Source of the DNA: Halomonas salinarum
GTDB taxonomy: Bacteria > Pseudomonadota > Gammaproteobacteria > Pseudomonadales > Halomonadaceae
Assembly (NCBI RefSeq): GCF_012062845.1
Contig: NZ_WWNB01000005.1
Span: 62,001-126,000, forward strand
Length of the DNA stretch: 64,000 nucleotides
Direction: 5' to 3'
The translations under genes and the position numbers were made by a program. The notes below the pieces were generated by a model. The model ran no database searches and had not been told where the DNA came from. It saw only the letters and a program-made list of their open reading frames with translations. Below are positions 56,488 through 64,000 of this stretch, piece after piece (within the stretch, counting starts at the first letter, position 1; every line of letters begins with the position of its first letter).

Positions 56488-56933
56488 CAGCGCAGCACCG
56501 GGACATCAAAGGAGTGACCGTGCGCCATGCCGTGCTCGAGCCATTCGCCCAGGAAGCGATTGAGCTGAAGCTTCTCGTCGGGCTGGTGCATGCGCGCATT
56601 GGGATAGCGGTAGCGGCCGTGAAAATGACGCTGACGCTGGAAATCGGTGACCTCGGCCATGCGCACATCATGGTAGAGGTGCACCCGCATGCAGGGCGGG
56701 TCGATGACCGCATCGAGCACACCGGACTGGCTGACACGCACGATGGTCGTGTAAGGGGCATGCTCGAGCACCTCGAGGTGTAGCGTGCCGAAGCGCTGAT
56801 CGCGTCCGGACAGGGCGACATCGCGCTGTTCGCCAGCCCCAAGCTCGCCCAGCAAACGGCTGAGCCGCAGGTAGTTGGCGCTGCATTCGCCCTGCAAGGT
56901 CTTCAAATCGGTGACGTAGGCGGTTCTGGCCAC
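56487..56933 (-). CDS. yqiB: YqiB, DUF1249 family protein
   Basis: 148 residues. It matches the DUF1249 family (MARTAYVTDLKTLQGECSAN start, VYHDVRMAEV-type middle, and HGMAHG near the end). The function is unknown. It lies four bases after nudF and overlaps cpdA, so all three are one operon. No membrane segment or catalytic motif is evident. Confidence 0.88.
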   Translation of the reverse strand: MARTAYVTDLKTLQGECSANYLRLSRLLGELGAGEQRDVALSGRDQRFGTLHLEVLEHAPYTTIVRVSQSGVLDAVIDPPCMRVHLYHDVRMAEVTDFQRQRHFHGRYRYPNARMHQPDEKLQLNRFLGEWLEHGMAHGHSFDVPVLR

Positions 56934-56937
56934 AGGG

Positions 56938-57579
56938 TTACCTCCGTGCGCGCAGTGAGGCCCGCTCGCGCGCCAACCAGTGGAAGGCGATCAGGCACAT
57001 GGCATTGTCGAGTCGACCAGCGTCGAGCAACTCCCAAGCCTTCAGATACGGTAGCACATGAACCTGAATGTCTTCGTGCTCCTCATCGAGCCCATGCACG
57101 CCCCCGAGCGAAGAACTGTCGACCAGGCCACAGAACAGGGTGACCTGCTCATTGCAGGCGCCAGGGCTCGGGTAATAGCGGTGCAGCTCGATCAGCTCAT
57201 CAATTGGACAGTTGGCCTCTTCGATGGCTTCACGCCTGGCCACCTCGGCTGGCGACTCTCCCGGCTTGACCAGCCCGGCCACTGGCTCCAGCTTCCAGGG
57301 GCTGACGGCATCATCCAGGGCACCGGCGCGGATCTGTTCGACGAGCACCACGGCGTCGCGCTCGACGTCATAGAGCAACACGCCCACGGCATCGAAGCGA
57401 ACATGCACTTCTCGCGCGATCTCGGGGCTCCATCCTCCCTCGAAGCGACGGTGGCGCAGACGCCGACGCTCGAGACGAAAGAAGCCCTGCTGCAGACACT
57501 CGTCTTCCAGGCGCTCGACATCAGCCTGACCGAAGCGCGGCTTAGCAAGATCGGGTGTCGGGTCGTGATGCTCGCCCAT
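56938..57579 (-). CDS. nudF: ADP-ribose pyrophosphatase NudF
   Basis: 213 residues. The Nudix box reads GLVKPGESPAEVARREAIEE (20 residues, then ANCP), with Asn where Gly is usual near the end. The family hydrolyses ADP-ribose to AMP and ribose 5-phosphate. An N-terminal extension of about 45 residues precedes the Nudix fold, as in enteric NudF. It starts the nudF-yqiB-cpdA run. Confidence 0.9.
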   Translation of the reverse strand: MGEHHDPTPDLAKPRFGQADVERLEDECLQQGFFRLERRRLRHRRFEGGWSPEIAREVHVRFDAVGVLLYDVERDAVVLVEQIRAGALDDAVSPWKLEPVAGLVKPGESPAEVARREAIEEANCPIDELIELHRYYPSPGACNEQVTLFCGLVDSSSLGGVHGLDEEHEDIQVHVLPYLKAWELLDAGRLDNAMCLIAFHWLARERASLRARR

Positions 57580-57665
57580 CGGGCCTCCGGGTCACAATCA
57601 AAAAGAGACATTATCCCGACCCGACCGCCCCCTGCCAACCTTGGACATGAGGTCCCTACCATGCG

Positions 57666-59636
57666 TCAGCGCTCGGCGCGGGGCGGGAAACGCACGTCAA
57701 AGCCGCGAGCGTCGAGTTGGCGCACCTCTTGGGGACGCCCCTGATCATCCAGGCGCACCAGGCCGATACCGGCGCCGTTCCACAGTCGCTCGCCGGCCTT
57801 GGCCCGGTCAGGGTCGCGTGGGCGAATCCGCAAATCCCGGCGCTTGGTGAGCCGATTGAGCGGCGAGCGCGGCGCATAAAGCCAGCGATTCAGCCGGTCG
57901 AACCAGTCGAGCAAAGTATCGGGGAAGGTGTTTTTCAAGCCGCTCGAGGTGATCTGCCAAAGTGTTGGCCCCTGCTCGCGGTGACGTACCTTGATGTCGT
58001 AGACAAAAGAGTAATGCACGTCGCCGGAGAGGATCACGTAGTTACCCGGCGTGCGTGAATGGCGGAAGATATTGAGCATCACACTGGCCGCCCCGCGATG
58101 GGCCATCCAGTTCTCGGCATCGACCAGCAACGGCTTGCCGGCCAGAGCGAAAAGCTTCTGCACGGTTTCGATCAGCTTGACGCCGAACATCGGGGCCGGC
58201 GACACGATCAACACCGAGGGCTCGCCGAGTAGCTCCTGCTGCAGATCGCACAGGGCCTCCCAGTCCATCAGCCCGGAAGGACGATGACGGCGTACTTCGC
58301 TGCGCCAGCGCCGGGTGCGGGTATCGAGCATCACAAGCTTGGGCGTGCCAGGTACGACAACCTCCCAGCCCTCGAAGCGCATCAGGTCGGCGATCACCCC
58401 ATCTTGAGCCTCGGCGTCAAGCCATCCGCCGCTCGCGCTCGCGTAAGGCTGCCCGTCTTCGCGCAGCGTCGCCGCATCGTCTAGCAGGCCGGCCAGCGCC
58501 TCGACAGGCTCGGCGAGGCGGTCAGGGTCGTTGCCAACCCCCTGACAGAGCAGATACGCCAGCAGCGCGTTGCCGATGATTCGCCGCGAGAAGGGATGAC
58601 CGTAGGCGGTTTCCTCCCAGGCAGCGGTGAGGTTCCAGTCATCGGTCACGTCATGATCATCGAAAATCATCAGGGTTGGCACATTGGCCATCACCCGTGC
58701 CGCGGCCGGCAAGCCGGCCACAAACTCCTCGATCACCACGGCCTCATCCTCGTACTGCTTGCGGTAGTTGGCATCGAGGGATGGCATCGCCGGTGTGATC
58801 AGCCGCCAGGGCACCGGTGACCAGACCAGAAGATACATCGCCAGCATTTCGGCAAAGGTAATCAGATGATTGTGTGCATGGGCGGTCGTGAAGACCGGCT
58901 TGCGTACCCCGCCGAAGAAGCGCTCACGTAGCGCCTCGGAGCTGTAAACATCGGGCAACAGCGTTTCACGGGCGTAGAAGCCCTTCGCCGAGGCATAAAG
59001 CTCAGGGCTATCTTTCACTTCGCCGCCTTCGAGCGCCTCATCATAAAGCCCAAGGCGTGCGATCAGTGCATGAATGGCGGCAAGCATCGGCCCGGCGACA
59101 TCGTCGGCATAGATCTGATCACCGGTCATCAACAGCCAGGCCGGCCGCTCACCGGCCTCTGTAACGCGCTCGCCGAGCCATTCATCGGCACGCACCAGGC
59201 CATCGCCACCGGGATGATGAGGCTTACGACAGGAGCCGTGCAGCAACTGACCGATACGCGAGGCGATCACAAACCCCGGCAGTGCGGCATCCTCATAACA
59301 CAGATGGGGCGCCCAGTCGGCAATGCTGCGCTCGCCGTCAGGCGCATCGCGGATCACCAGGTCATAATCGATGCGCACGTCTTCGGGGAGCGGTGTCGCA
59401 AGCGTGACGTCGAGCAGGTGAACGACCGCATGGCGCCCAACCGGCAGGCAGCGACACTGCGATTCATCCAGCACGTAGCGCCGGCGTTCGCCGCCATCCG
59501 CGGGCATCAGCACAAGCTCGAGGGGCAAGGCGCGCGTGCCTACCAGCCACAGCACCAGCCGCTCGGTACCTGAGCGGCGCAACAGCGGGCCAGCGAGCAC
59601 ATCGGGCAGAGAGGTAGGGTCATCAGTCGGCATCAT
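57666..59636 (-). CDS. PhoD-like metallophosphatase (alkaline phosphatase D family)
   Basis: 656 residues from ATG 59636, chosen because the family-like start LPDVLAGPLLRR follows; the frame is open to 59678, and no start has a good ribosome site. The metal-site motifs of the PhoD fold are present: GSCRKPHH, MTGDQIYADD, FDDHDVTDDWN and LSGDVHYSF. There is no signal peptide or twin-arginine motif, unlike secreted PhoD, so a cytoplasmic phosphodiesterase or phosphatase is likely. The substrate cannot be told. It is 86 bases upstream of nudF on the same strand. Confidence 0.8.
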   Translation of the reverse strand: MMPTDDPTSLPDVLAGPLLRRSGTERLVLWLVGTRALPLELVLMPADGGERRRYVLDESQCRCLPVGRHAVVHLLDVTLATPLPEDVRIDYDLVIRDAPDGERSIADWAPHLCYEDAALPGFVIASRIGQLLHGSCRKPHHPGGDGLVRADEWLGERVTEAGERPAWLLMTGDQIYADDVAGPMLAAIHALIARLGLYDEALEGGEVKDSPELYASAKGFYARETLLPDVYSSEALRERFFGGVRKPVFTTAHAHNHLITFAEMLAMYLLVWSPVPWRLITPAMPSLDANYRKQYEDEAVVIEEFVAGLPAAARVMANVPTLMIFDDHDVTDDWNLTAAWEETAYGHPFSRRIIGNALLAYLLCQGVGNDPDRLAEPVEALAGLLDDAATLREDGQPYASASGGWLDAEAQDGVIADLMRFEGWEVVVPGTPKLVMLDTRTRRWRSEVRRHRPSGLMDWEALCDLQQELLGEPSVLIVSPAPMFGVKLIETVQKLFALAGKPLLVDAENWMAHRGAASVMLNIFRHSRTPGNYVILSGDVHYSFVYDIKVRHREQGPTLWQITSSGLKNTFPDTLLDWFDRLNRWLYAPRSPLNRLTKRRDLRIRPRDPDRAKAGERLWNGAGIGLVRLDDQGRPQEVRQLDARGFDVRFPPRAER

Positions 59637-59695
59637 GGGCACCAAGCGTATCGCAGCCACTGGCAGCGCGTCTTGCATGCGATGGCGACTGCACC

Positions 59696-59746
59696 TTCTT
59701 GCCTACTTTCTTGCCTACTTTCTTGCCTAGCTTCTTGCCTAGTTCT
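59696..59746. repeat. 12-bp tandem repeat, about four copies
   Basis: Units of TTCTTGCCTACT occur three times in near-perfect tandem, then a variant (TTCTTGCCTAG) is repeated. The array sits between the TPR gene and the start of the PhoD-like gene, about 60 bases before its ATG. It is non-coding and could vary in copy number by slippage. Confidence 0.85.
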
Positions 59747-59761
59747 GCCCCGTTCAATAGC

Positions 59762-59787
59762 GCCCTGCCGGCAGGTTTTTGCAGGGC
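59762..59787. other. Hairpin after TPR lipoprotein gene
   Basis: GCCCTGC (59762-59768) pairs with GCAGGGC (59781-59787). It lies 57 bases past the TPR gene stop on the minus strand and is followed there by no T-run; on the plus strand TTT follows. It may mark the transcript end. Confidence 0.4.
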
Positions 59788-59844
59788 TTTGTCCACACTA
59801 TCGGCATAATTGCGATCATCGGCGTTTGAGCGCTTCCGCGTTCA

Positions 59845-60567
59845 TTATCCACGCTTGGCGAGCCGGCGAATGGCCAGCTCGCGCAAGGCCTCGTCGGTCG
59901 CCACGCGAGCTTTCCGAGACTGGCCGACGATGGCGCGTTTAAGATGCGCCCAAGCTTCATCCAGCCGCCCTTCTTCCTCAAGGAAGGTGGCAAAATAGAA
60001 ATGCACGTCGATACCCGTGGGGCGAATTGCCAGCGCCCGCTCGAACATGCGCTCGGCCGTCGCCTCATCGCCAAAGGCCAGCGGCCAGCCCGGTGCCCGG
60101 TCGTATAGCGCTCCCAGGGTCACATAGGCCGAGCCCTGGACTCCTTCGGAGTCGAGTTTAACGGCGCGCTCCAGCACCTCTCTGGCTTCCTTGGCGAGCC
60201 CCAGCGCGCTGACACCCCCTCTGGCACGTGCTTCGGAGGCGAAGATGATGCCCTGCCACACCAGAACGTCCGCCCGGCTGGGGTAGCGCTCCCCGAGGCC
60301 ACGCGCCTCGTCGGCCAGCACCTCGAGGGCTTCTGCCTGCTCATCCCCTGAGAGAGTGGTGCTGATACGCTCAAACCGCGCCCGTAGTGCATTCACCTGG
60401 CCCCGCCAGGGAGTGGTGGACGTCTGCGACTCGCCCTGAACACTCGTGTTTGACGCCTTGAGAGACGCCGACTGATCCTGGACTGCGTCATCGGCCTGAA
60501 CGAGTCCCGACATCGACAGGCAGCCCCCGAGGGCCAAGGCAGCAAGTAGCGCGATAGGTGATGACAT
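59845..60567 (-). CDS. TPR-type periplasmic lipoprotein
   Basis: 240 residues. The N-terminus is hydrophobic with a lipobox-like LGGC (Cys16), so lipid attachment is likely, though the following AQADD could also be a normal cleavage site. A polar linker precedes four or five helical repeats of TPR type (about 55-225; GSAYVTLGALYDRAPG, AERMFERALAIRP, FATFLEEEGRLDEAWAHLKRAI). The pattern is close to the TatT-like, TRAP-associated family, but no transporter genes are nearby. The role is unknown. Confidence 0.7.
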   Translation of the reverse strand: MSSPIALLAALALGGCLSMSGLVQADDAVQDQSASLKASNTSVQGESQTSTTPWRGQVNALRARFERISTTLSGDEQAEALEVLADEARGLGERYPSRADVLVWQGIIFASEARARGGVSALGLAKEAREVLERAVKLDSEGVQGSAYVTLGALYDRAPGWPLAFGDEATAERMFERALAIRPTGIDVHFYFATFLEEEGRLDEAWAHLKRAIVGQSRKARVATDEALRELAIRRLAKRG

Positions 60568-60737
60568 GGCGAGCGTCCTCTATGACAGGATGGGTGTGAT
60601 GATCATCACAATCTAACGAACGTTTGATTGCCTCCCTGCGCGACTTGTGTCGTAGGCCTTGCCAAGCACAGCCAGGGCTTGGTGCACCGACACGGCTTGC
60701 GTAAGGTACCCAACAATACTGCCAAGAGGGCCATGCC

Positions 60738-61280
60738 ATGAAAGGTCGCAACATGACACGCTGGCGAGATCCCGCCAAGGATCCGCGTCAGGAGCCCAAG
60801 AGCCGCCTGATCACCGCCGAGGGCCATGCCCGCCTCAAGGGGATACTCGATCACCTGTCACGGGTAAAGCGCCCTGCCCTTTCAACCAAGGTTGGCGAGG
60901 CAGCGGCGCTCGGCGATCGCAGCGAGAACGCCGACTATACCTACAACAAGAAAGAGCTGAACCGTGTCATCGCGCGCATTCGCTACCTGACCAAGCGGCT
61001 GGACGAATTGCAGGTGGTGGATCGCTTGCCGGCAGACACCAGCAAGGTCTATTTCGGGGCCTTCGTCACCCTTGAGGATGAGAACGGTGATGAACTCGAG
61101 ATCCGCATCGTCGGCCACGACGAAACCCGCAGCGACCAGCATTGGATCAGCGTCGATGCCCCCCTGGCCAAGGCCCTGCTAGGCAAGGCACTGGACGAAG
61201 AAGCGACGGTCGCGGCCCCTGCCGGAGAAACCACCTACGTGATCACCGACATCCAGTACCGCGACCCGCAGGGCAACTGA
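60738..61280 (+). CDS. greB: Transcription elongation factor GreB
   Basis: 180 residues. The N-terminal coiled coil has the GDRSENADY tip that inserts into the RNA polymerase channel, with the adjacent basic YNKKELNRVIARIRYL that distinguishes GreB from GreA. A C-terminal FKBP-like domain follows. GreB rescues backtracked polymerase by stimulating RNA cleavage. ATG 60738 or ATG 60753 could be the start; each has a purine-rich site. A strong terminator follows at 61340-61367. Confidence 0.93.
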   Translation: MKGRNMTRWRDPAKDPRQEPKSRLITAEGHARLKGILDHLSRVKRPALSTKVGEAAALGDRSENADYTYNKKELNRVIARIRYLTKRLDELQVVDRLPADTSKVYFGAFVTLEDENGDELEIRIVGHDETRSDQHWISVDAPLAKALLGKALDEEATVAAPAGETTYVITDIQYRDPQGN

Positions 61281-61339
61281 CCCGCCCTCCGACCGCCCTA
61301 CTGAACAGGAATGCCTGGAGACGCGGCATCCGCGCCTGC

Positions 61340-61367
61340 GCGCCGCGCGTTACCCGCGGCGCTTTTT
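61340..61367 (+). terminator. Intrinsic terminator of greB, inside the rsmC 3' end
   Basis: GCGCCGCG (61340-61347) pairs perfectly with CGCGGCGC (61355-61362) over a 7-base loop, then five T. The hairpin overlaps the last codons and stop of rsmC on the other strand. Confidence 0.85.
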
Positions 61368-62378
61368 CGCCCGATATACCCGAAAGCGTCGATCATCGGC
61401 GAGGATCTCGAAGCCACCGAAGGCCGCCTCGAGCAGGTCGGGATAAGGCAGGAAGGCATTGGCCACCATCACCAGCTGACCGCCGGGAGCCAGATGCGCG
61501 GGTGCCTCACGGATCAAGCGTGCGGCCGGGCCATAATCGATCGCTCGCTCCTGATGGAACGGCGGATTGCTGACGATGGTGTCGAAGCGGCGCCCTTCGA
61601 GCCGAGAATAGACATCGCTTTCCAGGGCCTCACCTGGCAAGTGATTGGCAGCAAGGGTGCGGCGTGTCGCTTCTACCGCGAAGGCATTGACATCTACTGC
61701 CGTCACCGAGGCACCGCGGCGCGCCAGCCAGGCTGAGAGAATGCCGTCGCCGCAGCCCACATCGAGTACGCAAGCGCCAGTCTGGCCCTCACTCTGGGCG
61801 CCGGCATCAAGATCAGGCAATGCCTGCGGCAGCGTCTCGAGCAGCAGCCGAGTCCCATCATCAAGCTTGCCGTGACCAAATACGCCGGGGTGGCTCTTGA
61901 GCGTCAAGCCTTCTGCGTCGAACTGCGTCCAGGCCAGGTCGGGATCAAGATTCACGGGCTCGAGGCAGGTCTCGAACAGCGTGCAACGACGGGCACTGTC
62001 TCGCTGGCGACAGCCAAGTCCCAGCGCCGCCAACACCTTGAGGACACGCTTGATACCGCCCTTGTTTTCACCCACTACCTGTAAGGGGGTGCCGGCAGGA
62101 AGCGCCTGGCAGAGTCTGAGCAACCACCACTCCCCCAGGGCATGGGCTTTAGGCCAGAACAAGACCGCACCCGCCGGTGCTGGCAGCGTGGTTTCCAGGG
62201 CCGAGAAAGCCACCTTGCCCTGCATCTTCCAACTTTCCACGACGCTGTGATCGGCAGACAGCAATTGCCCGTCGCCATCCTTAAGCCACGTATCCTCGGG
62301 TGGTGCCACCCACAGCCAGTCACGGTAATCCATGGATTGGCGTTCCAACAGCTGGCACGTGGGCGTCTCGGCAGACAT
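61350..62378 (-). CDS. rsmC: 16S rRNA guanine-1207 N2-methyltransferase RsmC
   Basis: 342 residues with tandem methyltransferase folds. The N-terminal half is degenerate, and the C-terminal half is active with VLDVGCGDGILSAWL and the N2-guanine signature NPPFH. RsmC methylates G1207 of 16S rRNA. The 3' end overlaps the greB terminator. cmoM lies four bases upstream, so the two are one operon. RlmG is a possible alternative, but length and motif spacing favour RsmC. Confidence 0.88.
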   Translation of the reverse strand: MSAETPTCQLLERQSMDYRDWLWVAPPEDTWLKDGDGQLLSADHSVVESWKMQGKVAFSALETTLPAPAGAVLFWPKAHALGEWWLLRLCQALPAGTPLQVVGENKGGIKRVLKVLAALGLGCRQRDSARRCTLFETCLEPVNLDPDLAWTQFDAEGLTLKSHPGVFGHGKLDDGTRLLLETLPQALPDLDAGAQSEGQTGACVLDVGCGDGILSAWLARRGASVTAVDVNAFAVEATRRTLAANHLPGEALESDVYSRLEGRRFDTIVSNPPFHQERAIDYGPAARLIREAPAHLAPGGQLVMVANAFLPYPDLLEAAFGGFEILADDRRFRVYRAKKRRG

Positions 62379-62381
62379 CAG

Positions 62382-63233
62382 TCAGGCTCCGGTGGGCGAT
62401 GAAGAAAAGGATGAAGACACCTCGGCGGTATCGACCGGCCGGGTCAGGGTGTAAAGCAGGTAGCGGCCAAGGCGCCAATGAGGTTCGACATCGCAGTAGC
62501 GTCGCTCAAGCTCCACCAGCTTGTCGAGCGCCTCAGGCTCGAGCTCGCGCGCCTTGAGATAATCATGGAAGACACGTACGCCAGCGCAGGCCGTGAGAGT
62601 CAGCCCTGCTTCGCTGGCCCAGGTCTCGATCTGGCCATGCGTCAGCGGCGAGATCGGCGTCAGGCGCTGACGCTGGCCGGTGCCCGCGAGTCGGTCATCA
62701 AGCACCTTGTCGAAATTGCCTTTGACCACATTAGACAGACGCAGGGCATCACGATTGAAGACCATCAGCGACAGTTGGCCACCGGGCGCCAACGCATCCG
62801 CCAGCCGCATCAGCGCACCTCGCGGATCGGACAGCCACTCCAGCACCGCATGGCAGACAATCAGCGGCCAGGGGCCCGGCGCCTGATCCGCCAGATCCTG
62901 CAACGGAGCCTGAATCACCCCCACATCATGGGCAGCCAGCATCTCTCGTCCCCGAGCCAGCATCTCGCCCGAGGGCTCGAGCAGCGTCACCGGATGCCCC
63001 CGTTCAGCGAACCAGCGCGCCATCTGGCCGAGTCCTCCGCCCACATCCAGCGCGGGTTGGCCAGACAGTGCAAGAAACCTCGGCAACAGATGATCCAGTA
63101 CGGCTAGGCGAATATCGCCTCGCACACTGCCATAGAGCCCCGTCGCAAACTTGTCGGCCAAGCCATCAAAATGGCGATCGCCATGCCCGGACAGATACGT
63201 CGTCGGCGAGTGGGAGGGGGAGCTTGCAGCCAT
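62382..63233 (-). CDS. cmoM: tRNA 5-carboxymethoxyuridine methyltransferase CmoM
   Basis: 283 residues. FDGLADKFATGLYGS starts the family core, ALDVGGGLGQMARWFAERGH binds SAM, and HAVLEWLSDP and VRVFHDYL match SmtA/CmoM. It methylates cmo5U34 to mcmo5U34 in some tRNAs. An N-terminal extension of about 20 residues and a Ser-rich C-terminus are unlike the enteric protein. It completes the pathway with CmoA and CmoB in this window and overlaps nothing upstream. Confidence 0.88.
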   Translation of the reverse strand: MAASSPSHSPTTYLSGHGDRHFDGLADKFATGLYGSVRGDIRLAVLDHLLPRFLALSGQPALDVGGGLGQMARWFAERGHPVTLLEPSGEMLARGREMLAAHDVGVIQAPLQDLADQAPGPWPLIVCHAVLEWLSDPRGALMRLADALAPGGQLSLMVFNRDALRLSNVVKGNFDKVLDDRLAGTGQRQRLTPISPLTHGQIETWASEAGLTLTACAGVRVFHDYLKARELEPEALDKLVELERRYCDVEPHWRLGRYLLYTLTRPVDTAEVSSSFSSSPTGA

Positions 63234-63369
63234 ATGGATTCCTGGCAGAGGAAAAGGCGCATATTCTAGACGAAAACGACAATCAGCTCATCGTATTCAG
63301 GGAGACACATGGCCGACTCTGTAGGCAATACAGTATAATTAAAAGACTAATGAAAAATAATGAAAATTC

Positions 63370-63396
63370 TAATGATTTAATTGACAGAAATCATTA
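63370..63396. promoter_or_regulatory. 27-bp inverted repeat over the LOV gene promoter
   Basis: TAATGATTT (63370-63378), a 9-base spacer and AAATCATTA (63388-63396) form a perfect inverted repeat. The spacer contains most of a consensus TTGACA (63381-63386). The position is that of a repressor operator over a -35 box. Confidence 0.65.
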
Positions 63397-63411
63397 ATGG
63401 CCGCCTATGTT
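63381..63411 (+). promoter_or_regulatory. Possible promoter of the LOV gene
   Basis: TTGACA at 63381-63386 is followed after 18-19 bases by CTATGT/TATGTT (63405-63411). The -35 is exact and the -10 only partial. A perfect TATAAT also occurs at 63334-63339 but has no -35 at a proper distance. Confidence 0.4.
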
Positions 63412-63459
63412 CATGAAAGAATAGCCGGTCAATAATGTGTTCACGCCGGGAGGCCACCA

Positions 63460-64000
63460 TTGACCCACCTTGCCACCCTGCCCGACCAACTAACCAGACT
63501 GCTTGATACGCCCGGCCAGGCAATTTCAGTGGCCGACGGCGATATTCAAGACTCCCCCCTGATTTACGTCAACGAGGCCTTCGAGACGCTCACCGGGTAT
63601 CGCCGCGAAGACGTCATTGGTCGCTCCTGCCGTTTTCTTCAAGACGAGGACACCGACCCGTCAGCCATTCAGCAACTTCGCACGGCCATTCGACAGAGCA
63701 CGCCAATCACCCTGACGCTAAAAAACCGGCGCAGGGATGGCAGCGAGTTCTGGAATGAATTGAGTCTCTCGGCACTTTATGGCGACTCGGGACGACGCTA
63801 CCTGGTCGGGCTACAGCGGGATGTCTCCGAGCGCGAGCGAGCCTGGCAACAAATGAAGTTGAACCAGGCCGTATTCCACAATACGCATGACGGCATTCTG
63901 GTCACCGATGCCCAGAAACGGATTGTCGATACCAACCCGGCGTTCACCCGACTGACCGGCTATTCGCGCGAAGAAGTGTTGGGCAAGCAGCCCAACCTAT
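63460..64000 (+). CDS. LOV-domain blue-light receptor with further PAS domain (3' end cut by window)
   Basis: A frame from TTG 63460, preceded at six bases by GGGAGG, stays open to the window end (180 residues seen). Residues 20-125 are a LOV domain: GRSCRFLQ holds the photo-adduct Cys57 and flavin contacts Arg58 and Gln61, and Asn89, Asn99 and Gln119 fill the remaining flavin-binding positions. The canonical motif is GRNCRFLQ, so only N to S differs. A second PAS begins at about 135 (HDGILVTDAQKRIVDTNPAF). Output domains lie beyond the window; GGDEF/EAL or a histidine kinase is likely but not seen. An inverted repeat lies upstream. Confidence 0.85.
   Translation, partial: MTHLATLPDQLTRLLDTPGQAISVADGDIQDSPLIYVNEAFETLTGYRREDVIGRSCRFLQDEDTDPSAIQQLRTAIRQSTPITLTLKNRRRDGSEFWNELSLSALYGDSGRRYLVGLQRDVSERERAWQQMKLNQAVFHNTHDGILVTDAQKRIVDTNPAFTRLTGYSREEVLGKQPNL

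Noticed and set aside
63334-63339. Perfect TATAAT upstream of the LOV gene as main promoter
   Set aside because: No -35-like hexamer at 16-18 bases; the TTGACA further down fits the gene better, though neither is proven.

Overview
The window is GC-rich, densely coded chromosomal DNA of a gammaproteobacterium. Gene order and protein character (hisZ beside hflC; the hfq-miaA-mutL-amiB-tsaE-nnr block next to queG-orn-rsgA-psd; acidic, salt-tolerant-looking proteins) resemble Halomonas and relatives in Halomonadaceae. This assignment comes from recall of gene order and protein style, not from a database search. I see no rRNA, tRNA, CRISPR array, insertion sequence or prophage gene.

1-16.4 kb is the conserved 'hfq superoperon' block. 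On the minus strand lie nnr, tsaE, amiB, mutL, miaA, hfq, hflX, hflK, hflC and a truncated hisZ; queG, rsgA, a rhodanese and psd are on the plus strand and orn on the minus strand. 16.5-19.3 kb holds the elongation factor P set (epmA, efp, epmB). leuA follows at 19.5-21.2 kb, with a leucine-rich leader peptide (21443-21502) and an attenuator-like hairpin. 21.5-25.5 kb carries a voltage-gated cation channel with an unusually acidic selectivity filter, a TIGR02647-type small protein, and a four-PAS GGDEF protein behind a good sigma-28 promoter match. serB, parC, parE, yqiA and pgi (minus) and cmoA-cmoB (plus) follow to 35.5 kb.

35.5-52.9 kb is a nitrate respiration and nitric oxide defence island set between housekeeping genes. 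narK (a fused double transporter), narG, narH, narJ, narI and a PpiC-type isomerase form one minus-strand operon, divergent from narX-narL across a region with an FNR/Anr box. Next to it, hmp, nnrS and a SirB2-family gene form an operon preceded by a near-perfect sigma-54 promoter. Three NorR-type boxes lie between it and the divergent norR. No nitrite, NO or N2O reductase genes are in the window. The simplest reading is nitrate to nitrite respiration coupled to NO detoxification.

53.0-63.2 kb returns to general functions: cysN and cysD (sulfate activation), cpdA-yqiB-nudF, a PhoD-like phosphatase, a TPR lipoprotein, greB, rsmC and cmoM. With cmoA and cmoB, cmoM completes wobble-uridine mcmo5U synthesis. 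The window ends inside a LOV-domain photoreceptor gene (63460 onward) whose promoter region carries a 27-bp inverted repeat over a consensus -35 hexamer. The most interesting items are the leuA leader, the channel filter, the sigma-28 promoter of the GGDEF gene, the complete NorR/sigma-54 control region and the LOV gene with its operator-like repeat.
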